Shown: piece by piece, positions 10,574 to 18,766 of the stretch
How positions within the stretch are numbered: position 1 is the stretch's first letter
Layout: every line of letters starts with the position of its first letter
From: Rugamonas rubra
GTDB taxonomy: Bacteria > Pseudomonadota > Gammaproteobacteria > Burkholderiales > Burkholderiaceae_D
Assembly: GCF_900114705.1 (NCBI RefSeq)
Contig: NZ_FOTW01000011.1
Span: forward strand, 124,001 to 188,000
DNA length: 64,000 nt
Reading direction: 5' to 3'
Position numbers and translations under genes: made by a program
Notes under the pieces: model-generated
What the model was told of the DNA's origin: nothing
The model's database searches: none
What the model saw: only the letters and a program-made list of their open reading frames with translations

Positions 10574-12694
10574 ATGCTGTTATTTTTCACGCCACGGCCC
10601 CGCCGCGCGCTAGCCATTCCGCGCGCCCGTTTCACCCTGCTCGCCATCCCTGCCGCGCTCGCCGCGCTGGCCATTCCCTGCGCCGCCGCGCGCGCCGACG
10701 AGGCGCCGCCGGCGGCCGCCGTTGCCGCCACGGTCGAGGTGCTGGGCCACTACGACAACGGGGTCGGTACCTCCGGCGCCGCCAGCCAGGGCATGGTGAC
10801 GGCCACTTTGATCGCCAACCGGCCGGCGCTGCGGCCCGGCGAACTGCTCGAATTCGTCCCCGGCGTCATCGTCACCCAGCACAGCGGCGACGGCAAGGCC
10901 AATCAGTACTTCCTGCGCGGCTTCAACCTCGACCACGGCACCGACTTCGCCACCTTCGTCGACGGCATGCCGATCAATATGCGCAGCCACGCCCACGGCC
11001 AGGGCTACACCGACCTGAACTTCCTGATCCCCGAACTGGTCGACCGCATCAACTACAAGAAGGGGCCGTACTATGCCGACGAGGGCGACTTCGCCTCGGC
11101 CGGCGCCGCCCACCTGGGCCTGTTCAACAAGCTCAAGCAGGGCATGGCCAGCCTCACCGTCGGCGCCAACCAGTACCAACGCGGCATGCTGGCCGGCTCG
11201 ACCGCGCTGGCCGGCGGCAACCTCTTGTATAGCGCCGAGTACGCCCACAACAACGGCCCGTGGCAGACGCCGGAGGCCTTCCACAAGAACATCGGCGTGC
11301 TGCGCTACAGCAGCGGCGGCAGCGACAACAACTTCAGCCTCACGGCCATGGGCTACAAGGGCGCCTGGCACGCCAGCGGCCAGATCCCGCTGCGCGCGGT
11401 GGACGCCGGCGCCATCGACCGCTACGGCGTGGTCGATCCGAGCGACGACGGCGACACCTCGCGCTACAGCCTGTCGTTCGGCCTGAAGCGGCGCAGCGCC
11501 GAGCAGTTATTCACCGCCAACGCCTACCTGGTGCAGTCCAGCCTGACGCTGTACAACAACTTCACCTACTTCCTCGACGACCCCGAGCGCGGCGACCAGT
11601 TCCGCCAATCGGAAAAGCGCCGCATGGCCGGCGGCGAGGTGGCGCAGACCTGGTTCGCCAAGCTGGGCGGTTTGGACGTCAACACCAAGCTCGGCCTGCA
11701 GGGCCGCTACGATTATCTCGACCCGCTGGCGCTGTACGCCACCGAACGCCAACAGATACTGCGCACCATCAGCGAGTCCCGCGTCAAGCAGGCCAGCCTG
11801 GGCGCCTACGTCGAGAACACCGTGCAGTGGAGCGACTGGCTGCGCAGCGTGGCCGGCCTGCGCCACGACCGCTACCGCTTCGACGTGCGCAGCAACCTCG
11901 CCGAGAACTCCGGCAAGGCCAGCGCCGGCGTCACCTCGCCCAAGCTGTCGCTGGTGCTGGGGCCGTGGCGCCAGACCGAGTTCTTCCTCAACTACGGCCA
12001 GGGCTTCCACAGCAACGACGCGCGCGGCACCACCGTCCACCTGACGCCGCGCGAGCTGGAGCCGACCGAGCCGGTCACGCCGCTGGTCAAAACGCGCGGC
12101 GCCGAGCTGGGCATGCGCAGCGAGATCGTGCCCGGCCTGCAAAGCTCGCTGGCCCTGTGGCGCCTGCGCTCGGCCTCCGAGCTGGTGTTCTCCGGCGACG
12201 CCGGCGACACCTCGGCCAGCCGCGCCAGCCACCGCTCCGGCGTCGAGCTGAACAACCACTACATCGCCCGGCCGTGGCTGCTGTTCGACCTCGACCTGGC
12301 CTACTCGCGCGCCCACTACAGCGAGGACGACCCGGCCGGCAAGCACATCCCCGGCGCGGTCGGCAAGGTGGCCTCGTTCGGCGCCACCGTCAGCGACATC
12401 GGGCCGTGGTCGGGCGCCTTCCAGCTGCGCTACTTCGGCCCGCGTCCGCTGGTCGAGGACAACAGCCGGCGCTCCGCCTCGACGGCGATCGCCTACGCCC
12501 GCCTGGGCTACCGCGTCGACCGGCGCTGGCAGCTGTCGCTGGACGCCTTCAACCTGTTCGACCGCAAGGCCAGCGACGTCGACTACTACTACGCCTCGCG
12601 CCTGCCGGGCGAGCCGGCCGAGGGCGTCGACGACATCCACACCCACCCGGTCGAACCGCGCAGCCTGCGCCTGACGCTGCGCGCCACGTTCTAA
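10574..12694 (+). CDS. TonB-dependent outer-membrane receptor under cobalamin riboswitch control
   Basis: 706 aa counted from the ATG at 10574, which begins a signal peptide (MLLFFTPRPRR, hydrophobic core, CAAARA). Earlier in-frame starts lie inside the riboswitch and were rejected. The plug domain (about 50-200) contains RPALRPGELLEFVPGV and the stretch QYFLRGFNLDHGTDFATF. The barrel ends in LRLTLRATF with the usual terminal Phe. The sequence does not look like classic BtuB. The riboswitch suggests cobalamin, a precursor, or a substrate whose need depends on cobalamin status, but this is an inference. No BtuCDF or cobalamin biosynthesis genes are nearby. Confidence 0.88.
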   Translation: MLLFFTPRPRRALAIPRARFTLLAIPAALAALAIPCAAARADEAPPAAAVAATVEVLGHYDNGVGTSGAASQGMVTATLIANRPALRPGELLEFVPGVIVTQHSGDGKANQYFLRGFNLDHGTDFATFVDGMPINMRSHAHGQGYTDLNFLIPELVDRINYKKGPYYADEGDFASAGAAHLGLFNKLKQGMASLTVGANQYQRGMLAGSTALAGGNLLYSAEYAHNNGPWQTPEAFHKNIGVLRYSSGGSDNNFSLTAMGYKGAWHASGQIPLRAVDAGAIDRYGVVDPSDDGDTSRYSLSFGLKRRSAEQLFTANAYLVQSSLTLYNNFTYFLDDPERGDQFRQSEKRRMAGGEVAQTWFAKLGGLDVNTKLGLQGRYDYLDPLALYATERQQILRTISESRVKQASLGAYVENTVQWSDWLRSVAGLRHDRYRFDVRSNLAENSGKASAGVTSPKLSLVLGPWRQTEFFLNYGQGFHSNDARGTTVHLTPRELEPTEPVTPLVKTRGAELGMRSEIVPGLQSSLALWRLRSASELVFSGDAGDTSASRASHRSGVELNNHYIARPWLLFDLDLAYSRAHYSEDDPAGKHIPGAVGKVASFGATVSDIGPWSGAFQLRYFGPRPLVEDNSRRSASTAIAYARLGYRVDRRWQLSLDAFNLFDRKASDVDYYYASRLPGEPAEGVDDIHTHPVEPRSLRLTLRATF

Positions 12695-12746
12695 ACGGCA
12701 TTGGCCGGCCGGCCAGCCACGCCATCTAAGCCAGCGGCGCGCATCG

Positions 12747-12773
12747 AGGGTCAGACCCTGAGGGTCTGACCCT
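12747..12773. repeat. Dispersed palindrome, copy 1
   Basis: Arms AGGGTCAGACCCT and AGGGTCTGACCCT separated by one G, followed by GGCACTT. It lies between the convergent ends of the TonB receptor and TSUP genes, where it could act as a bidirectional terminator. It belongs to a family with copies at 22656, 25535, 31380 and 39908. Confidence 0.85.
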
Positions 12774-12814
12774 GGCACTTAGCCGGTGGGCCCGGGCGCG
12801 CCCCCTCCATCCGC

Positions 12815-13576
12815 CTAGCGCACAAACATCCACACCGTCAGCAGCGCGCCGATCAGCACGACGGAGCCGCGCATGATTTTCTCCGGCAGCCGGTGGATCA
12901 GCCACGAGCCGCACAGGCCGCCGGCGATGCCGCCGGCGCACAGCGCCAGCGCCGCCGGCCAGCTGATCAGCTTGGAGGTGGCGAAGATCATCGTGGCGGC
13001 GGCGTTCATCGCCATCGCCAGCATGTTCTTGGTGGCCGTCGCCATGCGCACCTGCTGGCCGGCGATGGTCAGCGCGGCCAGCATCAGGAAGCCGATGCCG
13101 CCGCCGAAATAACCGCCGTACACGGCGATGCAGCTCTGCACCAGCACCAGCACCCAGGTCGGCATGCCGCTGACGGCGTGCAGCGGCTTGCGGCGGAAAC
13201 TGCCCCAGGCGAACATGCTGGTGGCGAACAGCACCAGCCAGGGCACCAGCCGGGCGAAGAAGCTGACCGGCGTGTTGAGCAGCAACAGCGCGCCGAGCAC
13301 GCCGCCGACCACGCTGATCAGGAACAGCTGCTTGAAGGTCAAGGCGCCGACGTCGCCGACCAGCTTGCGCCCGGCCACGGCCGAGGTGGTCTGGCTGGGG
13401 AACATGGCGATGGTCGAGGTCATGTTGGCGGCCAGCGGATTCAGGCCGGCCAGCAGCAGGGCGGGGAAGGTGATGAAGGAGCCGCCGCCGGCCAGCGCGT
13501 TTTGTATGCCGGCAAAGAAGCCGGCGGCGGCGATCAGCAGGACGATGGGGAGCTCGAGCGGGGGAACGGGCAACAT
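12815..13576 (-). CDS. TSUP (TauE/SafE) family membrane permease
   Basis: 253-aa polytopic inner-membrane protein beginning MLPVPPLELP. It has about eight hydrophobic segments and the TSUP hallmark GFFAGIQNALAGGGSF in the first repeat, echoed by YGGYFGGGIGFLML in the second. Members export or import small organic or sulfur anions (sulfite, sulfoacetate, taurine-related), but the substrate cannot be told from sequence. The start was set at the ATG directly before the first membrane segment; the upstream in-frame extension is proline-rich and lacks family similarity. A perfect TATAAT on this strand (13716-13721) would leave a leader of about 130 nt. Confidence 0.85.
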   Translation of the reverse strand: MLPVPPLELPIVLLIAAAGFFAGIQNALAGGGSFITFPALLLAGLNPLAANMTSTIAMFPSQTTSAVAGRKLVGDVGALTFKQLFLISVVGGVLGALLLLNTPVSFFARLVPWLVLFATSMFAWGSFRRKPLHAVSGMPTWVLVLVQSCIAVYGGYFGGGIGFLMLAALTIAGQQVRMATATKNMLAMAMNAAATMIFATSKLISWPAALALCAGGIAGGLCGSWLIHRLPEKIMRGSVVLIGALLTVWMFVR

Positions 13577-13887
13577 GAACAGGGCACAGACATAAAGGCA
13601 AGAGTGGAACGGCGGCACCGTCGGACGCGGGAGCGGGATCGGGCCGTTCCGGCCGGATCGCGGCGGAACCAGCGCTGGCGGAGGATCGGGTCCCAGGCTT
13701 TGATTGGTGTGGGGAATTATAACCGCCGTAAACCGCTTTGCCTTTGGAGAAGCGCCGGCGCCGTTGTTGTCATTGTGCTTAATGTAACACCAATAAATAG
13801 TTGACAAGTCTTTGCTTCGACCACAAGATGCTTGCTTAAAGTTGTTTTTTAGATATTCATATTCATCGCCACTTGCAAGGGGCCGGC
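13577..13887. other. Intergenic region between divergent TSUP and patatin genes
   Basis: 311 bp with no coding sequence. On the minus strand it has a perfect -10 TATAAT (13716-13721) for the TSUP gene. On the plus strand TTGACA (13801-13806) followed 17 bp later by a weak -10 (CAAGAT) could drive the patatin gene. The right half (13735-13870) is clearly richer in A+T than the surrounding coding DNA. Confidence 0.6.
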
Positions 13888-15525
13888 ATGAGCATCAAAG
13901 TACAACTTGTGCTGCAAGGCGGCGGCGCCAAGATCTACGCGATCATGGCCTTCCTCGAGGCCTTGCAGGACATCGCGGCCGACAAGAAGCAGAGGCATAT
14001 CGAGGTGACCTCCATCGTCGGCAGCTCGGCCGGGGCGATCGCCGGCACCTTGTTCGCCGCCAAGATCGATCTTTGTGCCCTGCGCGCGGCGTTCAAGGCC
14101 GACGGCGCTGGCTACAGCCTGGTGAAGGAGTTTTCCGAAAGCAAAAGCCGCTTTTGGAAGTTCATCCGGCTGTGCAAACTGATCTTGCTGCGCGCGCCGT
14201 TCTGGTCGCAGCGCCCGCTCGAGGTCTTCCTGAAGAACCAGCTGGACGCGAAGAAGATCAAGACCTTCGCCGACATCAAGAAGCTGAGCAATATCGACGT
14301 GCATGTGCTGGCGACCGACCTGACGCGCCGCGAGGCCCATATCTTCAAGGAGAGCGACGATGTCGTCGAGTCGCTGCTGCATTCGGCGGCGATCCCGTTC
14401 TTTTTCCGCAGTTGGCATTCCAGGGGCGACAGCAAGAGCCAGTTGCTGGTCGATGGCGGCATCGCCGAGAACTTCCCGGCCAGCGCGCTCAAGCTGCCGT
14501 CGAATGTCTACCGGCTCGGCGTGAGCTTTGTCGAGCAGTCGACGGCGACGCCGACCTCGGCCACGACCTTCACCGTCTCGCTGCTCGACGCGGCGATGAG
14601 CGTGTCGGCGCAAAACTCCATCCGCTCCCTGCCGGCGGAGGACGTGTACCGGCTCGATTCCTCGATTTCCACCTTCGAGTTTTCCAAGCTGATCGGCGAG
14701 AACGGCGCCTTCGCCAAGGAGTACGACCTGTTGAAGCTGCAGGCCGGCGAATGGCTGCGCGCCTTCATCGCCCGGAAGTCCGACAGCCTGTCGCCGTGGG
14801 AACTGAATCCCTGGTCGGAGGAGAACCAGACGGCGGTCAAGCTGATGTGCGGCCTGTACCGGGTCTACAACGAGTACGAGAACAAGATCGCCTACAACTA
14901 CCACTCGCTGCTGTATCGGGTGGTGGCCAACAGCCTGCTGCTGGGCAAGGCCGAGCCGGACGAGTTCGAGTGCGAGGTGCGCTTCTCCGCCGAGGACAAT
15001 GACGTCAGGGTGCTGGGCTTGCAGTTCATGGACTCGCTGGCCTGGGGCATGGTGCGGCGCGACAGCGCGATCGAGATTCTCGACAGCAATCAAAACCACC
15101 GCAACTTCGAAGTGCTGCCGGTGATGGACCAGGAGCGCTCCGGCCATCGCATCCTGCTGGTGTTCCTGGCGGAACCGATCGCCGCCAAGGACGGCGTCTT
15201 CACCATGCGCTACCGCGACAAGGCGCGCACCTTCTTCCCCGGCCTGGTCGACAAGGCGGCCGTCGGCTTGCCCGGTTGCGACGAAATGGTCGTCAATCCC
15301 AGCCGCGCCAAGTCGGGCATCGACAAGGTGCAGTTCCTGCTGGAGATTCCCGCCGCCATGTACAACAAGGTCACGCTGGCGGACAAGCCCGACAGCCAGC
15401 CGGGCAAGGCGATGAGCCAGCAGGAATGCAACGCCCATGGCATGGTCAAACACAATTTCAAACGCATAGGATGGGTCGGCACGGGCATCGCCGGCCGATG
15501 GGGCGTCGACGTCAGGCTTGGCTAG
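13888..15525 (+). CDS. Patatin-like phospholipase with a large unrecognised C-terminal region
   Basis: 545 aa. The N-terminal patatin domain (about 5-225) has the oxyanion-hole motif GGGAK (11-15), the nucleophile elbow GSSAG with Ser47, and the catalytic Asp in DGG (D189), so it should be an active lipid acyl hydrolase. There is no signal peptide or clear membrane helix. Residues about 230-545 match no family I recognise; they include a helical stretch and a C-terminal part with Cys and His residues. The ATG at 13888 follows AAGGGG at good spacing; a TTG 15 bp upstream is less likely. No nucleotidyltransferase, ubiquitin-like or other known defence partner lies next to it. Function beyond lipid hydrolysis is open. 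Confidence 0.8.
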   Translation: MSIKVQLVLQGGGAKIYAIMAFLEALQDIAADKKQRHIEVTSIVGSSAGAIAGTLFAAKIDLCALRAAFKADGAGYSLVKEFSESKSRFWKFIRLCKLILLRAPFWSQRPLEVFLKNQLDAKKIKTFADIKKLSNIDVHVLATDLTRREAHIFKESDDVVESLLHSAAIPFFFRSWHSRGDSKSQLLVDGGIAENFPASALKLPSNVYRLGVSFVEQSTATPTSATTFTVSLLDAAMSVSAQNSIRSLPAEDVYRLDSSISTFEFSKLIGENGAFAKEYDLLKLQAGEWLRAFIARKSDSLSPWELNPWSEENQTAVKLMCGLYRVYNEYENKIAYNYHSLLYRVVANSLLLGKAEPDEFECEVRFSAEDNDVRVLGLQFMDSLAWGMVRRDSAIEILDSNQNHRNFEVLPVMDQERSGHRILLVFLAEPIAAKDGVFTMRYRDKARTFFPGLVDKAAVGLPGCDEMVVNPSRAKSGIDKVQFLLEIPAAMYNKVTLADKPDSQPGKAMSQQECNAHGMVKHNFKRIGWVGTGIAGRWGVDVRLG

Positions 15526-15991
15526 CCGGCATTGCGCAGTCGGGAAATATGCACTATGCTTTAGACAGCAATTTGATTTCCGTACGGCAATCCATTTGGG
15601 CAAGGAAGCATTCAAACTATGGAGGTGCTAATGTACATTGAACTGCGTATTTGATGTAGGCCGCAAGGATGCCAGGCATCCTACCGCCTTGGATATGACC
15701 AGGCAGAATTCAAGCTGAAGAGGTGTGAAGCGCGTCATTCCATGCTTCCGCGTCGTCGCCCATGCTTAGGTCGACCGACTGGGTCTGTCGATCGAAGCAT
15801 GGACGGTGGCCGACCCGCTTTCCTCCCTTCCAGCCTGACACGACGGCCTGCCCTGTTCCGCAGAACCCCTTCCCACCGCCCGTCCGCCCGTCCGCCCCGC
15901 ACACGTCGCTGCCGGCCACGCCGCGCCCGCGATCTGGCCATTGCTGAAATCCAGTACATGGATCAAGCGCGGGAGGTGATATCATAAAAAC
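15526..15991. other. 466-bp non-coding stretch with an imperfect inverted repeat
   Basis: No credible gene is seen on either strand; short open frames here have no family features. The stretch holds an imperfect inverted repeat at 15761-15801 (CATGCTTAGGTCGAC against GTCGATCGAAGCATG, two mismatches), with a further CATGCTT at 15741. A smaller GATGCCAGGCATC hairpin lies near 15668-15680. The first half is less GC-rich than nearby genes. It could hold the lipase terminator and the GST promoter, or a small RNA; nothing decides. Confidence 0.5.
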
Positions 15992-16714
15992 ATGACAAAT
16001 CCATACGAACTCTACTACTGGCCCGGCATCCAGGGGCGCGGCGAATTCGTCCGCCTTGCCTTGGAGGAGGCCGCCGTGCCCTATCGCGACGTGGCGCGGC
16101 GCAAGAGCGGCATGCCGGCCTTGCTGGCCAGCCTGGACGGCGACGCCGTCGAGCACCCGTCCTTTGCGCCGCCGGTATTGAAGGCGGACGGGTTGCTGAT
16201 CGGGCAGACCGCCAACATCCTGCTCTTCCTCGGCGCCAAGCACGGCCTGGCGCCGCGCGCGCTGGCCGGGCGCTTGTGGGCCAACCAGCTGCAGTTGACC
16301 ATCGCCGACATCGTCAACGAGGCGCACGATACCCACCATCCGATCTCGACCAACTTCTACTACGAGGACCAGAAGCTGGCCGCGCGCCGGCGCGCCGCCG
16401 ACTTCACGGCGCGGCGCATCCCCAAGTATCTGGATTATTTCGAGGGCGTGCTACAGCACAACCGCAGCCGTGGCGGCTACGCGGTGGGCGCCCGCTTGTC
16501 GTATGTGGATTTGTCGCTGTTCCAGTTGCTCGAAGGCTTGCACTACGCCTTCCCGCGCGCCATGGAGCGCCTGGCGCCCGGCCACCCGGGCTTGATGGCG
16601 CTGCGCGAGCGCGTCGCGCAGCGGCCGAATGTCGCCGCCTATCTGAACTCGAAGCGGCGCATCCCCTTCAACGAGGACGGCATCTTCCGCCGCTACCCCG
16701 AGTTGGACGAATAG
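15992..16714 (+). CDS. Glutathione S-transferase family protein
   Basis: 240-aa soluble protein. The N-terminal thioredoxin-like GST domain (about 3-85) opens with YELYYWPGIQGRGEFVRLALEE, where the tyrosines near residues 8-9 are candidate catalytic residues. It includes the cis-Pro segment APPVLKADG and the glutathione gamma-Glu contact around IGQTANILLFLG. An all-helical C-terminal domain follows (about 95-230). It resembles sigma/alpha-like bacterial GSTs. The substrate is unknown. The ribosome site GGAGGTGAT lies 11 nt before the ATG, a slightly long spacing. It converges with the copper chaperone gene 9 bp downstream. Confidence 0.85.
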   Translation: MTNPYELYYWPGIQGRGEFVRLALEEAAVPYRDVARRKSGMPALLASLDGDAVEHPSFAPPVLKADGLLIGQTANILLFLGAKHGLAPRALAGRLWANQLQLTIADIVNEAHDTHHPISTNFYYEDQKLAARRRAADFTARRIPKYLDYFEGVLQHNRSRGGYAVGARLSYVDLSLFQLLEGLHYAFPRAMERLAPGHPGLMALRERVAQRPNVAAYLNSKRRIPFNEDGIFRRYPELDE

Positions 16715-16723
16715 TCCGCCCGT

Positions 16724-16924
16724 TCAAGCCGCGCTGGTGACCGGATAGCCGGCCGCGACAATGGCCGCGCTGATCTGCGCCAGCGCGCTGGCCGACTCCA
16801 CCGTGACCCGCTTGCTGGCCAGGTCGACCTGCACCGTCGCGCCGGCGTCGAGCGCCTGCACGGCCTTGGTGACGGCGCCCACGCAGTGACCGCAGCTCAT
16901 CTTTTCCACTTGTAGTTGGTACAT
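16724..16924 (-). CDS. copZ: Copper chaperone, heavy-metal-associated domain (CopZ type)
   Basis: 66-aa single ferredoxin-like HMA domain. The Cu(I) ligands sit in MSCGHC (C11, C14) near the N-terminus. The small size matches CopZ/Atx1-type cytosolic chaperones that hand Cu(I) to CopA. It is transcribed alone from a promoter with a CueR-type dyad at 16964-16987, nearly identical in its core to the one before copA 9.5 kb away. It is therefore probably part of the same copper regulon. Confidence 0.88.
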   Translation of the reverse strand: MYQLQVEKMSCGHCVGAVTKAVQALDAGATVQVDLASKRVTVESASALAQISAAIVAAGYPVTSAA

Positions 16925-16958
16925 GGTCCGACTCCTTAACTCGTTTCGATAGCGTCAC

Positions 16959-16987
16959 TGTAGCCCTTCCCGCCATGGGAAGGTCAA
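16959..16987 (-). promoter_or_regulatory. CueR-type promoter of the copper chaperone gene
   Basis: Read on the minus strand: -35 TTGACC (16987-16982), a 19-bp spacer with the dyad ACCTTCC..GGAAGGG (16984-16964), then -10 TACAGT. This is the same architecture as the copA promoter, including the conserved TACAGTGA at the downstream edge. Confidence 0.8.
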
Positions 16988-16997
16988 GCGCAATCGC

Positions 16998-18056
16998 TCA
17001 ATCTATTTTCAGCTCGTGCATGCACACGCCTGGCCTGGCTACGTGCTCGAGTCGGGCACGCAGGGCATCGATAAAGCGAGCCGGATCGTCGACGGCCAAC
17101 ACAATGGTGTCATAGTCCTTGGTTCCGAACAGGCCGGCGATCTGCGTCATGGGTCTGAGGGCGATCCGGACATTCGCTGTGCCGCCGGCGGGCGTGCGGC
17201 GCAGCAGGCCGCGCCGGCGTCGCAGTCGTATCGCGCAGCGTTCCACGGCGTCGATGGCGGACAAGGGGACGCGCTCGTCGCCCAACAAGCCGTAGCGTAG
17301 GTGGAGGTCTTGCTCGTCCACCGAGACCGGACGCAGCAGCGTGGCGCGGTATTCGCCCAGCATCCACGCGAAACCGTACAGCGAGAGGCCGGTCAAGACA
17401 AGTGCCGCTGTGGGACTCCACAGCCAGACGAAAAAGTGGACAAACGGAATTTCGACGCCGAGCACGACCAGGAAGCCGACCTGGTTGCTGGCGTTCCCCT
17501 CATGCCGGTGGATACTGAAGTGTTCCCGGCCTGCGTAGCGGTAGTCCTTGGCACGCCACGACAACAAGGCGTAGAACCACATCAGCAGTTCGACGGTCAG
17601 CAGGCGGGTGCCGGCCTTGTCGCCCAGCGCGCCGCGCATCGCCTCGGCAATGTCGGTGTCCGGCGTGGTGCTCGAGCGCAGCTTTCCCAAGGAACGGAAC
17701 AGTATCAACATCACCCACAACTCGCCGGCGCCGAACCCTAGCACCACCACCCAGCGCAACTGGTCGATATAGTGCCAGACATGCTTGGACTCGGCCGGCA
17801 ACACGAGGCTGCCAAAAAGCATACCTGCGGCGACGGGCAGTATCGCCGACCGTGCCTTGCGATTCTGCGGATTGCGCAACAAGAAAAACAATAACGGCCA
17901 GAGCACGAACACCTGGACCAGAAGCAGCAATTCGAATTGCTGCAGGGCGCCTGGCGGGAGCGGCATTCGCAGCGCCAGGTAGTTGGCCGCCATGGAGACG
18001 GCGACAAAGCCGGCCAGCCATGCCGTGCGGCGGTTTGCGCCCACGCCCGCGCTCAT
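16998..18056 (-). CDS. Hypothetical polytopic membrane protein with a C-terminal soluble domain
   Basis: 352 aa, not recognised. It has several hydrophobic helices (for example near 13-30, 42-60, 72-88, 100-120 and 210-240). The hydrophilic C-terminal part (about 245-352) begins LGEYRATLLRPVSVDEQDLHLRYG and resembles the short beta-rich PH-like domains attached to bacterial membrane proteins; this is only an impression. A cluster of arginines (RLRRRRGLLRR) lies near 283-293. It stands alone between the copper chaperone gene and an orphan antitoxin gene. No function is proposed. Confidence 0.65.
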   Translation of the reverse strand: MSAGVGANRRTAWLAGFVAVSMAANYLALRMPLPPGALQQFELLLLVQVFVLWPLLFFLLRNPQNRKARSAILPVAAGMLFGSLVLPAESKHVWHYIDQLRWVVVLGFGAGELWVMLILFRSLGKLRSSTTPDTDIAEAMRGALGDKAGTRLLTVELLMWFYALLSWRAKDYRYAGREHFSIHRHEGNASNQVGFLVVLGVEIPFVHFFVWLWSPTAALVLTGLSLYGFAWMLGEYRATLLRPVSVDEQDLHLRYGLLGDERVPLSAIDAVERCAIRLRRRRGLLRRTPAGGTANVRIALRPMTQIAGLFGTKDYDTIVLAVDDPARFIDALRARLEHVARPGVCMHELKID

Positions 18057-18269
18057 ATCGGGGCTGCTCGGTAGTGTGCATCGGGAAGATGCCGCGCCAA
18101 CTTGGCGGGGGAAGAACGGGACTGGTTCCGCATGGAAGTGGCTTCAATATTGCTGAATTTGCACTATATCATGCGGACGGCACGGTGCCGGGTGGTCGTG
18201 TTGACCTGGACCTGCGGGGGGTGTGGCACAGTCCGAATGCGTCGGCTCGGCGCTTAGGACGAGGGCGCT

Positions 18270-18554
18270 TCAGACGTCGAGCTTGGCCAAGTCGACGCTG
18301 ACCAGCGCCCAGATGCCGCCGGCATAGTCCGGCTCCTTGGACAGCTCCTCGAATGGCGAGGGCTTGATCTCGAACGCCCGGCCTAGCCGCAGCAAGGTGC
18401 CGACGTGGCCGTAGATGGCCTGGGTGACGTTGCGCATGGCGTTGTCGACTGTGTCGCCGGACGAGGTGCAACCGGGGATGTCGGGCACTGTCACCCCGTA
18501 CTTGCGGCGGCTATCTCTCGCGCTGTCGGTCTGGATCAGGATGGGAATGTCCAT
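18270..18554 (-). CDS. HicB-family antitoxin-like protein, no HicA partner seen
   Basis: 94 aa beginning MDIPILIQTD. The HicB fold core is visible in YGVTVPDIPGCTSSGDTVDNAM, followed by a helical part. HicB antitoxins block the HicA mRNA-cleaving toxin and repress their own operon. I checked the flanking 200 bp in all frames by eye and saw no HicA-like gene, so this is an orphan or a solitary HicB-like protein. The ATG was chosen because it starts the family's first strand and is preceded by GAGG; longer in-frame starts lack similarity. Confidence 0.75.
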   Translation of the reverse strand: MDIPILIQTDSARDSRRKYGVTVPDIPGCTSSGDTVDNAMRNVTQAIYGHVGTLLRLGRAFEIKPSPFEELSKEPDYAGGIWALVSVDLAKLDV

Positions 18555-18766
18555 GGTCTTGCCTCGGTTGCGATGGCCAGTCTGAGGGGTGAAAATTCCT
18601 GTGTTGTGTGTAGTGTCATACAGCTTGCCGCCGGTATCAAGCACTTTCGTGCTTGGGCTCGCATGCCAAACGCGGCGGAATTGCATTCCGGAACCAACGC
18701 TGGCAAGGCTGCCAACGCTTTGTTTTTGCTAGATTTTTCTCCCGAGCCAGATTGCCGCGCCGCCCG

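Noticed and set aside
13888..15525. CBASS or similar anti-phage operon
   Set aside because: No cyclase (CD-NTase), Cap2/Cap3 or other known partner gene flanks the patatin gene; defence is kept only as a hypothesis.
15710..16339. Minus-strand gene upstream of and overlapping the GST gene
   Set aside because: Antisense of the GST gene and its leader; no start signal or family features.
18555..18766. Possible HicA toxin beside the HicB gene
   Set aside because: None of the three frames on either strand contains the HicA GSHH-type core or the right length.
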